This document shows, piece by piece, positions 22,740 through 33,800 of a stretch of 64,000 nt of DNA. Position 1 is the first letter of the stretch. Each line of letters starts with the position of its first letter. The notes beneath the pieces are model-generated. The model was not told the origin of the DNA and ran no database searches. It saw nothing but the letters and a program-made list of their open reading frames with translations. Source of the DNA: Sarcophilus harrisii (Eukaryota > Chordata > Mammalia > Dasyuromorphia > Dasyuridae); the NCBI RefSeq assembly GCF_902635505.1, contig NC_045432.1:78163896-78227895 (forward strand). Reading direction: 5' to 3'. A program made the position numbers and the translations under genes.

Positions 22740-22785
<46 letters not shown>
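22740..22785. repeat. Poly(C) run of 46 bases
   Basis: Uninterrupted C46. Its length may be unreliable. Confidence 0.9.
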
Positions 22786-22787
<2 letters not shown>

Positions 22788-22879
22788 CTGTCCACCCCTC
22801 CCCCACACAAAAGGGTCTCCTATCCTACACTCAGCTCTCAGTGAGCTTTCCAAGCACAGGGTGGAGCATGTGTCTCACC

Positions 22880-23320
22880 CCTCTCCCCACTCACTAAATT
22901 CTAGTGACTCCCTATTGCCTCCGGGAGCAAATACAAAATGCCCCTTTGAGCCATCAAAGCGTCCTCCTCCCTCTCCCCTCCTCTTCCCTTTCTTACTCCC
23001 TTATCCACTGACAAAGGCCTCCTGGCTGGTCCCCAGACAAGACACTCCATCCCTGGCTCTAGACGTCCCTCGTGGCTGGGATCCATTCCCCTCGCCAACC
23101 ACTGAGCTCCCCGGCTTTCCAACCAAAAAACCACCTTCTCTAGGAAGCCTGCCTTGACCTCCTAACTCCAGTGCCTCTTCTCTGCTGAATATTGCCAGTC
23201 TGGCCTGCTTAGAGCTTGTTTACACTTTGTTTCTACGTCGTTCCCCAGCACTAGGGCGAGAACATGGTCTGCCCTCTGCCTTTCATCTCCTAGGATTAAG
23301 CCCGGAACCCTCATATTCAG
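22880..23320 (+). mobile_element. L2-like LINE 3' part
   Basis: 'gactccctattgcctccggg' followed by 'agcaaatacaaaatgcccct', then 'ctaggaagcctgccttgacc' and 'tagagcttgtttacactttg', in L2 order. Confidence 0.75.
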
Positions 23321-23984
23321 GATTGTGGGGGATCCTGAGGATTTACACAGACCATAAAACGTGTTTCCCTCTCCCTCCCCAACTCCTGGTGCTTCCATTT
23401 CTGTAACAAAATGGACGGCACCCAAGGAACATGCTCTATCAGGATGCAGCAAATACTGTCCCCTTGAGTATTAGGAGCTCCAAAACCGGGAGGCCCGCTG
23501 GGCAACGGCAAGAGGCCCACCTGGGCCAAGACAGCCTTGCTCCTCCTTCCCCCCCAGCTCTGATTTGATCCCATCTGTATTATGTCCAGGACGTCACATG
23601 GGTGAGGACGCTGACAAATCAGACACATGGCGTCTCAGAGCAGAGAAGGCCACGGAGGCCGGGGAAAGCGAGCTGCCCTGAAGTGGCTGAGGGACCGCAC
23701 GGTCACTGGCACGAGGGATCCCCTTGTTTCGCTTGGCTCCAGTGGGAGCCCAGCAAGGGAGGGAAGGAGCAAAAGCTCCCCAAATGGCGAGGGTGTGGGG
23801 GCTCGACGCAGCTTGAGACTGGGCGGGGGCCCTTGTGAGCCTCCCGGGGCCGCTCCGTTTAGCAAGGGCAGAGCACTCTAGAAGCACTGGGGGGAGATCG
23901 AAGGCTTCAACAAGACATGGTGGCAGAGGCCGTGGAGCTCCCAATCCCCTCCCCGGGGGAGGGGGGTAGGATATATACATAAAT

Positions 23985-24385
23985 AACTATGGCAGATAAT
24001 ACATTCTGACTGCATGAGACAGCTGCAAAGCAAGGTCAGGGGGAGCCGGCTTGTCACGGACTGGGCCGTAAGAGAAGGTTTCCTAAAGGAGGCGACATCT
24101 GAGCCAGGTCTGAGAGGATGGGTAGGATTTCAGAAGGCAGAGATGGGGGTGGGGGAGGCCAGCTCAGGGGTAGAGGCCGACAAGAGCAAAGACCAGGAGC
24201 CAGGACAATGCTGGACATGGATGGAGCCTGGAAAGAGCAGCACATGTGGAGGCCGGCAGCGCGAGAGAAGGCGGGAAAATCGGGACAGGACCAAATGGGG
24301 GAGGGCCTTAAATGCCGGGATGAGGCCTTTCCACTTCTAGGGTGAAACCGCAGCAGGGTTCTGAGCAGACTGTGCCACTCTCTGG
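23985..24385. mobile_element. Old interspersed repeat, family not assigned
   Basis: 'aaggaggcgacatctgagcc', 'gggagggccttaaatgccgg' and 'gggttctgagcag' belong to the same widespread ancient repeat as 15290-15700. Confidence 0.45.
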
Positions 24386-24479
24386 GCCTTGACTCTGTCT
24401 CCTATAATGGGAGCGCCCCCTCACCCGCTACCTGCACTGGGGATCCCACTCCCTCTCCTCTCCTCCAGCACACTGCCCC

Positions 24480-26760
24480 ATCAGCTCCTCTGGCATGTAC
24501 TTCACTCTTTCCCTGTCTCCTGGCTGCTTCCTACCATCCCCAGCCCAGGTCTCCCCATCCTCAAAAACCCCTCCCGTGATGGGAAGTGGGTCTCCCCTGC
24601 CCTGGCAGAGGCTGCCTGCCACTGGGTACCCACTCGCTCTCCTCCCACTCTCTTTGGCCCCTCAAGACCCGGCCTCCAACCTCCTCGCTCCCCAACCAGA
24701 GCTCCTGCCGGCTCCCCCCGGGGCTTCTCGTCGCCAATGCCAACGGCCTTCACTCAGACCCCGTGCTCCCTGACCTCTGTGCAGCCCTGGACACTGGGGC
24801 TCACTCTTTCCTCTTTGATCTTCTCTCTAGGTTTTTGGGACAGAGACCTTTCTCTGTCTGTCTCCTTTTCTCTGTCTCTGCCTTTCTGTCTTTATCTCTC
24901 TCTTTGCCTCTGTCTCTTCTCTCTGTATAAATCTGATCCAGTCTGTCTCGCTCAGCCTTTCTCTGTCGTTGTCTGTCTTTGGTTTCATCCCTTTTATATC
25001 TAACTCCTTTCTTTTTTCTTCTTTCTGTTTCTGGTGTTTCCCTTGTTCCCTTTTTTGCTTTCTCTGTCGCTCTTTGTTTGTCCCCCTCTTCCCTCTCTTA
25101 TCTAACCCTCTCTTTTGTTCCCTTTTCTGTTCATCTATCTGTGCATTTCTCTGTCTTTATTTCTGTCTCTCTCTGTGTCTCCCCTTTCTTGGTCTCTCTG
25201 TGTGTCTCTGTCTCTCTCTTTCTCTGCCTCTGTCTCCTTTTCTATCTTTCTCTGTCTCCCTTTCTATTTCCCTTTCTCTGTCTCTAGCTCTATCTCTGTC
25301 TCTGTGTCTGTCTGTCCCTTTCTTTGTCTCCCTGTTTCCTTTTCACTCTGTCTCCCTTTCTCTGTCTCTGTCCCTGTCTCTGTCTGCCTTTCTCTGTCTA
25401 TCTCTGTTTGTCTGTCTCTCTTGTCTCCCTTTCTCTGTCTCTCTGTCCCTTCTTCTATCTCTGTTTTTCTGTCTCCTTCCCCTTTCTTGCTTTTTTCTTG
25501 TTTTCTTTTCTGATTCATTTTTTTTCCTTTCTTTTCTTGTCCTTCTTGTTCTTTGTCTCTTCTCCCTTTTTTTCCTTTTCTGTCTCTCTCTTATCTCTGT
25601 TCTTGTTCGTGTTCTTCCCTTTTCTTTGTCTCTCTGTTTCCTTTTCACTCTTTGTCTCCCTTTCTCTGTCTCTCTGTCTCTGTTTCTTTCTCTGTCTTTA
25701 ACTCTTTCTTTATCTTTGTCTCCCTCAGTCCCTCTCTGTATTTAACTCCTCCTCTCTCTGTCTCCCTTTCTCTGTCCCTCTGTGTGTCTGTCTCTCTCTC
25801 TTTCTGTCTTTCAGTGCCCTTCTCTGTCTCTCTCTCTGTCTCCCTCTGTCCCTCTCTATATCTAACTCTCTCTCTCGCTCTCTTTCTCTCCCTTTCTCTG
25901 TCTCTCTGTTCCTCTGTGTGTATCTGTCTCTGTCTCCCTTTCTCTGTCTTTCACTGCCCTTCTCTGTCTTTCTCTTAGTCTCTGTCTCCCTCTGTCCCTT
26001 TCTGTATCTAACTCTGGCTCTCGCTCTCTCTCCCTTTCTCTGACCCTCTGTCTTAGTCTGCCTTTCTCTGTTTTTATCTCTCTACCTCTAGCTCTCTGTG
26101 CCTGTCTCCCTTTTTCTTTCTCTGTCTGCACTTCTCTATCTTCATCTCTCTCTGTCTCCCTCTGTCCCTCTCTGTATCTAACTCCCTCTCGCTGCCTCCC
26201 TTTCTCTGTCTTTCTGTCTCTGTGTCTCCATCTCAGTCTGTGTGTCTGTCTCTGCCTCTGTTTCTGTCTCTCTCCATGTCCGTCTCTGTCTGTGTCTGTC
26301 TCTGTGTCTATCTCTATCTCTCTCCTCTTCCCTACTTCCCCCCACGTTCTACTCCCTCTCTGACTGTTCCTTTCCTGTCTCTTTGCTAGATCCTCCTCCA
26401 CGCCGTGCCTTCTAACCGCAGGGACCCCCCCCCCGTTTTGTCCCGGACCCTCTTCCCTTCTCCCTCTAGACTGTCTGTCTCAGGGATCTCAGCCCTCATC
26501 CCTATGACGATGACCCCCAGATCTGCTCATCTCTGCTCACCCGCCCACTGGCCATCTCAAAAACCTGAGGTTAGAGGTCAGACGATCCCCATACCCCCGA
26601 CGGCTCTCACTACCCTCTCCTCCGCTTCCAGCCCCCCCCCCCCACTCACCCAGACTCCCAATTTCTATTTCATTCTCAAATCTTCAGTCTGTCTCTCCCC
26701 CCCCCGTCCCAATTCGTGGGCAGGTCCCGTTGGCCGGGCCTTTATAACACAGGTCTTCCT
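24480..26760 (+). mobile_element. CR1/L3-like LINE interrupted by a simple repeat
   Basis: Left half (24480-24840) has 'cccaggtctccccatcctca', 'gccaatgccaacggccttca' and 'ttctctctaggtttttggga'. Right half (26385-26760) has 'ctagatcctcctccacgccg', 'tctcagggatctcagccctc' and 'cgatgacccccagatctgct'. These are adjacent parts of the element, so the 1.55-kb TCTCTG repeat grew inside one copy. Confidence 0.65.
24841..26385. repeat. (TCTCTG/TCTCCCTT)n pyrimidine-rich satellite
   Basis: Plus strand is almost pure pyrimidine plus G in TCTCTGTC and TCCCTTTCTCTG words. Blocks such as 'tctgtccctctctgtatcta' recur. Long Ser/Leu/Phe-rich frames are by-products. Confidence 0.9.
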
Positions 26761-26879
26761 GCCCCCTGACAGTGCCAGCCCCCCAGCATAGGCGCTCCTC
26801 ACTCCCACTTAAACTACCGAAGTAGCTGCTGGGGGGCACAAACGGGTGGAGGGAGACCAGGGCACAGCGCACACAGGTG

Positions 26880-27210
26880 GCGTCTAGCGTCTTCTCGGTC
26901 TAGTCCATCCTTCACTCAGCCGCCAAGGGGATCTTTGCAGCGCTCTGCACCTTTTTCCCAGCTGCCCCGCCTGCCCGAGCTGCTGCCTCTGTTTCCCTCT
27001 GCCTCATAGCTTCCTTCGGGTCTCTGTGAAAATGTCACCTTCCCCACAAAGCCTTTCCAAATCAAGCCACCTTGTGATCAGGCCCCTTCTCAGTCTCGGG
27101 CTATCCCCAATCTCGTGTGGGTGACCTGCCCCTGGCTGTCTGTGTGCTCTTTCCCATTAGGCTGGGGCGCCCTGTGTGCAGGAACTGACACATTCACTAA
27201 TACTCCAAGC
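26880..27210 (+). mobile_element. L2-like LINE fragment
   Basis: 'tgtgaaaatgtcaccttccc', 'cttgtgatcaggccccttct' and 'tgtgctctttcccattaggc' follow L2 3' order. Confidence 0.55.
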
Positions 27211-27319
27211 TCGTGAGCTCCGTGCTTCCTTTCCAAGGACCAGCAGCCCTTAGAACCTTAGACGTCCTCCAAAAGTTGCTGGGGCTGAAAAACCCTCGTT
27301 GCTTTATAGCAGCCCATAA

Positions 27320-27545
27320 TAAGAGCTCTTATTTACCTAGCATTTCACAAAGGTCATCTCATTTGACCCTCACAACAAGTTTAAGAGAAAGCTTCTTCTA
27401 CAGGCTCCGTCTTACAGATGAAGAAAGCGACGCAAGCAACAACCAAATGATCTTCACCGAGGTCACACCGTCAGGAAGTTTCCGAAGCTGGATTTGAACT
27501 CGGATCTTCCCGGTGTCACGCCAGAATCCCTAGCTGCCTCTGGTT
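27320..27545 (+). mobile_element. MON1/MIR3-like SINE
   Basis: 'cattttgaccctcacaac'-type core (here 'catctcatttgaccctcaca'), 'tcttacagatgaagaaagcg', 'gctggatttgaactcggatc' and 'ccctagctgcctc' at the end. Near full length, directly downstream (in minus direction) of the exon at 27741-27845. Confidence 0.7.
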
Positions 27546-27740
27546 GAGAAGCCAGCCTCCAGAACAAAGCCAAACAGATCCCGGGGGATGGACCCCTTCC
27601 ACAGCTAGTGCTGCCGGCCCTCCCACTGCCTCCCTCCTGAGGCAGCTCCATCTGACAGACGAGAAAATCCAAGAAGCCTCCTTGGCCCGAGACCCTCCCG
27701 ACGGCCCCCCACCTCAGGCAGCCGAGGACACCGGACTTAC

Positions 27741-27845
27741 CTGAAGGGCGCCATTGGCAGGGGCCTCCTCTTCACCATGGCCCCCCCTGAAGAGACGATC
27801 CTAAGCCTCTCCATCCTTTCCACCAACCAGTTGAAGGGGATGCAC
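27741..27845 (-). CDS. Unrecognised gene: 105-bp exon
   Basis: Acceptor ...CGTCTCTTTCAG and donor CAG|GTAAGT. Only one frame is open, the one whose incoming phase (2) matches the exon at 32923-33046. It reads (R)CIPFNWLVERMERLRIVSS then GGAMVKRRPLPMAPF and ends in phase 2. The two other frames hit stops. Confidence 0.68.
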
Positions 27846-30800
27846 CTGAAAGAGACGCCAGCATTAATGATGCTCCACGGGAGTGTTCCCAGTGGCCCCC
27901 CGGAAGCCCTGCCATCTAGCCCAGGGATCCTTCACCTTTTTATTGTCGTGGAGCCCTTTGGTAGTCTATGGAAGCCTAGGACCCCCTTCCTCTCTCACAA
28001 TAAGCTTTTTCAATGCATCAAGTAAAATGCACAGGATTACAAGGCAAACATATTCTATTAAAAAAAAAAAAAAGTTATCCAATTTTTTTCCAGATCCCAG
28101 CTTAAGAAATCCTGGTCTGGGCCCAACTTTCCACCCTACTTCTCAAGCATTCATCCCGGCCCCTTCCCAGTCCCTGTCATCCTCTTCTTACTGTGACCTC
28201 CAGAAGCTCCACTTTACTCTGGAAGAGTTTTTCAAAGTTTGACCAAATTTCCTAGGTGGCCACTACAGACAAAGCATCGCATTACATGTTTTGGGACAGA
28301 CAGAAGAATAATAAGAAAACATGGCCTCTTCCCGGCAAGGAGTTTAGAGTCTTAAGGAAAATAAGGAATTATGCAAGTAATTATAAGTAAATAGAAGTAA
28401 TTATAAGTATTCTAAATATACAAATATAAGTAATTAGAAGTAGATAGAAGTAATTATAAATATATAAATATAAGTACTTATAAGTAGATAGAAATAATTA
28501 CAAGTATTAGAAATATAAGTAATTATAAGTAGATAGAAGTAATTATAAATATATAAATATAAGTAATTATAAGTAGATAGAAATAATTACAAGTATTAGA
28601 AATATAAGTAATTATAAGTAGATAGAGGTAATTACAAGTATTAGAAATATACAAATAGAAGTATAAGTAGATAGAAGTAATTATAAGTATTCTAAATATA
28701 CAAATATAAGTAATTATAAGTAGACAGAAGTAATTATAAATATATAAATAGAAGTAATTATAAGTAGATAGAAGTAATTACAAGTATTATAAAATATAAA
28801 TATGAGTAATTATAAGTAGAAAGAAGTAATTATAAGTAGATAGAATTAATTATAAGTATTATAAATATATAAATATAAGTAATTATAAATAGACAGAAGT
28901 AATTATAAATCTATAAATAGAAGTAATTATAAATATTATAAATATATAAATAGAAGTAATTATAAGTAGATAGAAGTAATTACAAGTATTATAAATATAT
29001 AAATAGAAGTAGTTATAAATAGAAGTAGATAGAAGTTATTAGAAATATATGAATATCATAAGTAATTATAAGTAAACAAATAGATAAGTAGAATTCAAAT
29101 AGAACCCAAAATGGTAGAAAGGACTTCTTTTGGTCTGGTGAAGATCGTGCTTCCAGCTTCGAGAACATGGGAAGCAGTGAACTGCGTCCTATGTTTGGCC
29201 AGGGCAGGGTCAGATCAGCAGGAGCTAAAGCAGGCAACGTAAGGGGGACAGCAAACTGTCCAGTGTGAAGGGTATTACTGGAGGAGCAGAAGTTGGTCTT
29301 GGCAAAGGACCATGGGTACCGTTCCTAATACTCCAATACTTTCAGGGCTTTGGTGGACTCCGTTGAGAAAGTAGCCCAGAAAGATTTCCTTTAGCTCTTC
29401 GTAACCCAAGAGCAGGCAAATGGAGAGAAGGGGCCATCGGTTTGAATACCAGGCTTAGCAAAAGCAACGCTGTACCCCAGATAAAGAAACACTTAGGGAG
29501 GCCAGCAGCCCGGCTTAGCTGGAAGCGATGGCAGCTCAAGATCAGCTGAAGAAGGGCCTGCTCAAAGAGGCCACTTTCCTCCAAGCAAAATAATTGTGCG
29601 GGATTTCCAGAAGAGGCAGAACTAGACCAACTCTGGATATCGGGCACTAGGAGGTGCAGAGCGAGTCACAGATCACCTAAGGCCCCGCCAATCTTCAATG
29701 CAACTGCATCTTAATGATTCCTTCTGAAAATGGAGGTGCAGGCGGACACCCACAGATAAAAAGCAGCCTGTCTAAGCACAGAGCATCTCAGAGGAGACGC
29801 AAGCTGAAATGGACAGATGCGGGACCTACATCCTTAGGTCTAGGAGACAGTGAAAGCTGGTGGGCTAAAGTAGTTTCCCATCGCATAGCTTTCCAGTTTG
29901 TGAAGAAATCCCACTCTCCATAGTTGGTGCTCTGGGATTTCTTCAAATCTGGGCGACTGTTCATCAGTTCTTCATCTAGGCCGGCTTCTCTAGTCTTTAC
30001 TCCTGATCGCGTCTTCTATTTTTAATCGTAGTCTCAAACGGTTTTACTTTGAAAGCCGCTTATGACTAGGCTTCCGCCATTCTGGGTTTGAAGAGCTATT
30101 CTGTTCCCTGAAATTCTCGGCCTTTCGCTTCTCCACGTAAATTTTGTTTTTATTTTATCTAGTAAAATCTCGGTGCTTTCTTTAACATAGCACTAAATCC
30201 GTAGATTAACTGAGGTAGTTTCATCACTTTTTCATCTATGGGTACTGCCTAGCCATGCACAATGGACGCTCCCTTCCGTTTTGGAAAGATTGTTTTGTAA
30301 CTGTATTTATATAAGTCCCAGATATGTTACACGTTTTGTAGTTATATCGTATGGAATTTGTTTTTCTATCTTTTCCTCATAGTTTTTGTTAGTAACATGA
30401 ATGTTAAATATATCTTACTTAATATACATTTTAAAATGTTGATGATTTTGGCCCCTCCCCATTTTCCTAGTTTCCTCATACTTTACTTCCCTTCCATACA
30501 CTCTACCACTTGGCCATACTAGCGTACTTGCTGTTCCCCACACTACTCCATCTCCTGACTTCAGGCCTTTGTCTCAGCTGTCCCCTATACCTGGAATGTT
30601 GTCCCTCCTTATCTCCTCCTCTTAAATCTCCCGGCTTTCTACTCCTAGTACTAGTACCTACTTTTTGAAATTGCGTGCTATCTACACTATATATGTCCAT
30701 GGTGTACTTCTCCCCCCCCCCCCCAATTAAAATGTGAGCTCCTTGAGGACAGAATCCCCAGAGCTCAGCACAGTGCCTGGCCCATAGTTAGCACTTCATA

Positions 30801-33800
30801 AATGTTTATTGACTGATTAACCTGTAATTCAGACGCTCTCCTCCACTGGAGGAGGCTGCCCTTGATTGGAGGACCCGCCCTCCATCTTCTGCCTTTCTCC
30901 AGAAGGTCCCTCATCCTTTATCACCCTCTCTAGCACCGGCTGCTGCTTCCCTTATGCCGGTGAGACTCTGGGCCGGGAGAGGAAGGTAGCATCTCCCACC
31001 TTCCTCGTGGCCATCACCACTTGGCATACTCCTATTCTGAGGTTCACCCCCTCTCTTCCTATTAGTCTGATCAGCTGCTCCAGGGCCTCGGACACCACCT
31101 CCAGGTTGCCAACTCTCCTTTCTCTAATTACTTCTAGCTCGCTGACTCACAGTCCCCCCCTCCACTAGCCCACCTCCGCCCTCCTGCTCTGTCCCCTTTC
31201 AAGCACCCAGGCCTCCCAGCTGATCCTCCCTCCTCCATATCTCCTCTGTCTCGGGAGTGGTCAACTCTTAGGCCTGCTTCCAGCTTGAGAATCTCTTCAC
31301 CAGTCCTGATGGATCAGGCCATCCTCGGCAACGAGATCAACTAGATCATTTCTGGTGGAGCAGTAATGAACTGAACTAGCTATACCCAGGGGAAGAACTC
31401 TGGGAGATGACTGAAGGCCATTGCATTGAATTCCCAGTCCCTGTATTTATGCACACCTGCATCTTTGATTTCCTTCACAGGCTAATTGTGCGGTGATTCG
31501 GAGTCTGATTCTTTTTGTACAGCAGGGTAGTGTTTTGGTCATGTATACTTATTGTGTATCTGGGTTGTATTTTAATATGTTTAACATCTACTGGTCATCC
31601 TGCCATTTAGGGGAGGGGGTGGGGGGGGGGGTAAGAGGTGAAAAATTGGAACAAGAGGTTTGGCAATTGTTAATGCTGTGAGGTTACCCATGTATATATC
31701 CTGTAAATTAAAGGCTATTAAAAAAAAAAAAAAAAAGAGAATCTCTTCACCTGCAAAATCCTGAACTCTGCAATTGCCCCTTCTTAGAATGTCCTGTCAC
31801 CATCTCAGATTCCTCCTGAATCTGCCCTGTCTTCACCTCAGCCTTTGGTTCCCCCATCCCTTCCTGTTCTCCCACTCACTTTCTTCCTCCTTCGATACTT
31901 GTGAGCCTACAGGTAACCAGTTAAAGTAGATACTGTCTCCTTCCCCCAGAATCCTTTGCCCCCTTATCCTTCGGTTACTAAAACCCTGCTAATCCCCAAG
32001 CCCAGGCCAACCCTCAGTGACCCTGACACACACACAATCGTCCTATGTGCTCCTCCTGAACCACCAAATGTTGCTAGAGGATGTTAAACAACCATGTCCT
32101 ACTTTGGGCAGAAGCTTGAAAGACTACAGAAGCTTGAAAGACTACAGATATGAAAGCCCACCCCATCTTCCCCCCAGAGAGCAAGGTTCTAGAGGAGGGC
32201 CAGAGAATAGGACCCAAGATGCAGGTCAAGGGATGAGGTTTGGCAGTGGGGAGCTAAAAATATCTTTCCTTTTCTTTTTCTTTTTTTGGCTGAGGAAATT
32301 GGGTTTGGACTTGCTCAGGGTCACACAGCCAGGAAGTGTTAAGGGTCTGAGGCCAGCTTTGAACTCAGGTCCTCCTGACTTCAGGGCTGGTGCTCTACCC
32401 ACTGCGCCACCTGGCTACCCCCATTTCTTTCTTTTTTAAAGAAAGGTTTTATTGATTTTTTACGTTGCTGTCACTTTCCAATAACTGCCTCCTTCCCAAC
32501 AGCCGTGCAATTGAAGGAGTTCAAGAAAATAGCTGCCTCAGTGAATACCGAGAGCAAGGAGATAGGCTTCATGACATCTCGGAGCTGGAGTCGGAGGTCA
32601 CATTAGATGTCCTCCACCTCCGCCTCCCATCTCTGGAGTCAAGACTGGTCACTGACTGCACTGACCTAGGTTCCAGTGTTTGATGATACCTCTTTCTCTG
32701 AGACTTAGGGAGGAAAGTAAGAGAGAATGGGGAGACGTTGCTGAGAATCGTCAGGCAGGACATGGGGGAAGGGGCTGGAGAACCTGAGGAGGGAGGAGAT
32801 TGTTCCGAGCAGGCATTGTGGGTAAGAGGAGGGGGACAATGGGAAGCCTGGCAGAAGGCTCCCCAAGAAGCAAGCAGAATTGAGCTGGGCTGATACGTCA
32901 ACTTCCCCCTGAGCATCCTTACCTGGCCAGCCAGCTGACGGAATGGAAAGATTTCAGGTACTCCTTTTTTCCTGAGATGTGTGGTAGCCAGGACAGGTAA
33001 TTACCATACGGGTGATTGCGTAGCAGGTGGATTTTCAAGAAGGAAACTGAAAGAAAGAATAAAAACAAAGATAGGCCGAAGGCCCCCTGAGTGAGGCCAG
33101 CGGAGGCCACGACCCCCTGCTGCCGAGAGCCGAGAGGGCGAGGGCTCTGCTGTTCCCCACTCCCCCAGACACCGGAAGGGTTTGATGGCAAGGCCAGAGC
33201 CATGGCGGACTTGAGAATGGCGGATATGCTTCCACATCATCGGAGCCCCGGGATCTAGGATCTCGGCATCTAGGAGTCCATTCTGAGATCATCAAAATTT
33301 TCAATTTTGTAGTCAATAGTGATCTCTAGTTCTTCTTTGGTCATAAATTCCTTCCTCTTCCACAGGTCTGAGAGGTAAACTATCCTATGCTCTTCCAATT
33401 TATTTATAATCTCATTCTTTATGCCTAGGTCATGAACCCATTTTGACCTTCTCTTGGTGTACGGTGTTAAGTGTGGGTCCATGCCTAGTTTCTGCCATAC
33501 TAATTTCCAATTTTCCCAGCAATTTTTGTCAAATAATGCATTCTTATCCCCAAAACTGGGGTCTTTGGGTTTGTCAAACACTAGATAATTAAAGTTATTG
33601 GCTGTTTTGTCCTTTGAACCTAACCTATTAGGAGTCCATTCTGGATTTCAGCTGAGAAAGATCACCCAGGGCAGATTTGACTTCCTGGAGAGGCAAAATT
33701 CCTGCTCTGCTACACAAAGTCCCTCCAGACTGTCGCTAGCCGGCCATTGCGGACTTCCCTCGGCTAGTCAGGGGCTGCTGGCACTGTGGGGTAGGTTCGG

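Noticed and set aside
23317-23628. A further exon of the minus-strand gene ('LAQVGLLPLPSGPPGFGAP')
   Set aside because: The acceptor-like CAG is plausible but there is no matching donor, and part of the frame lies in L2-derived sequence.
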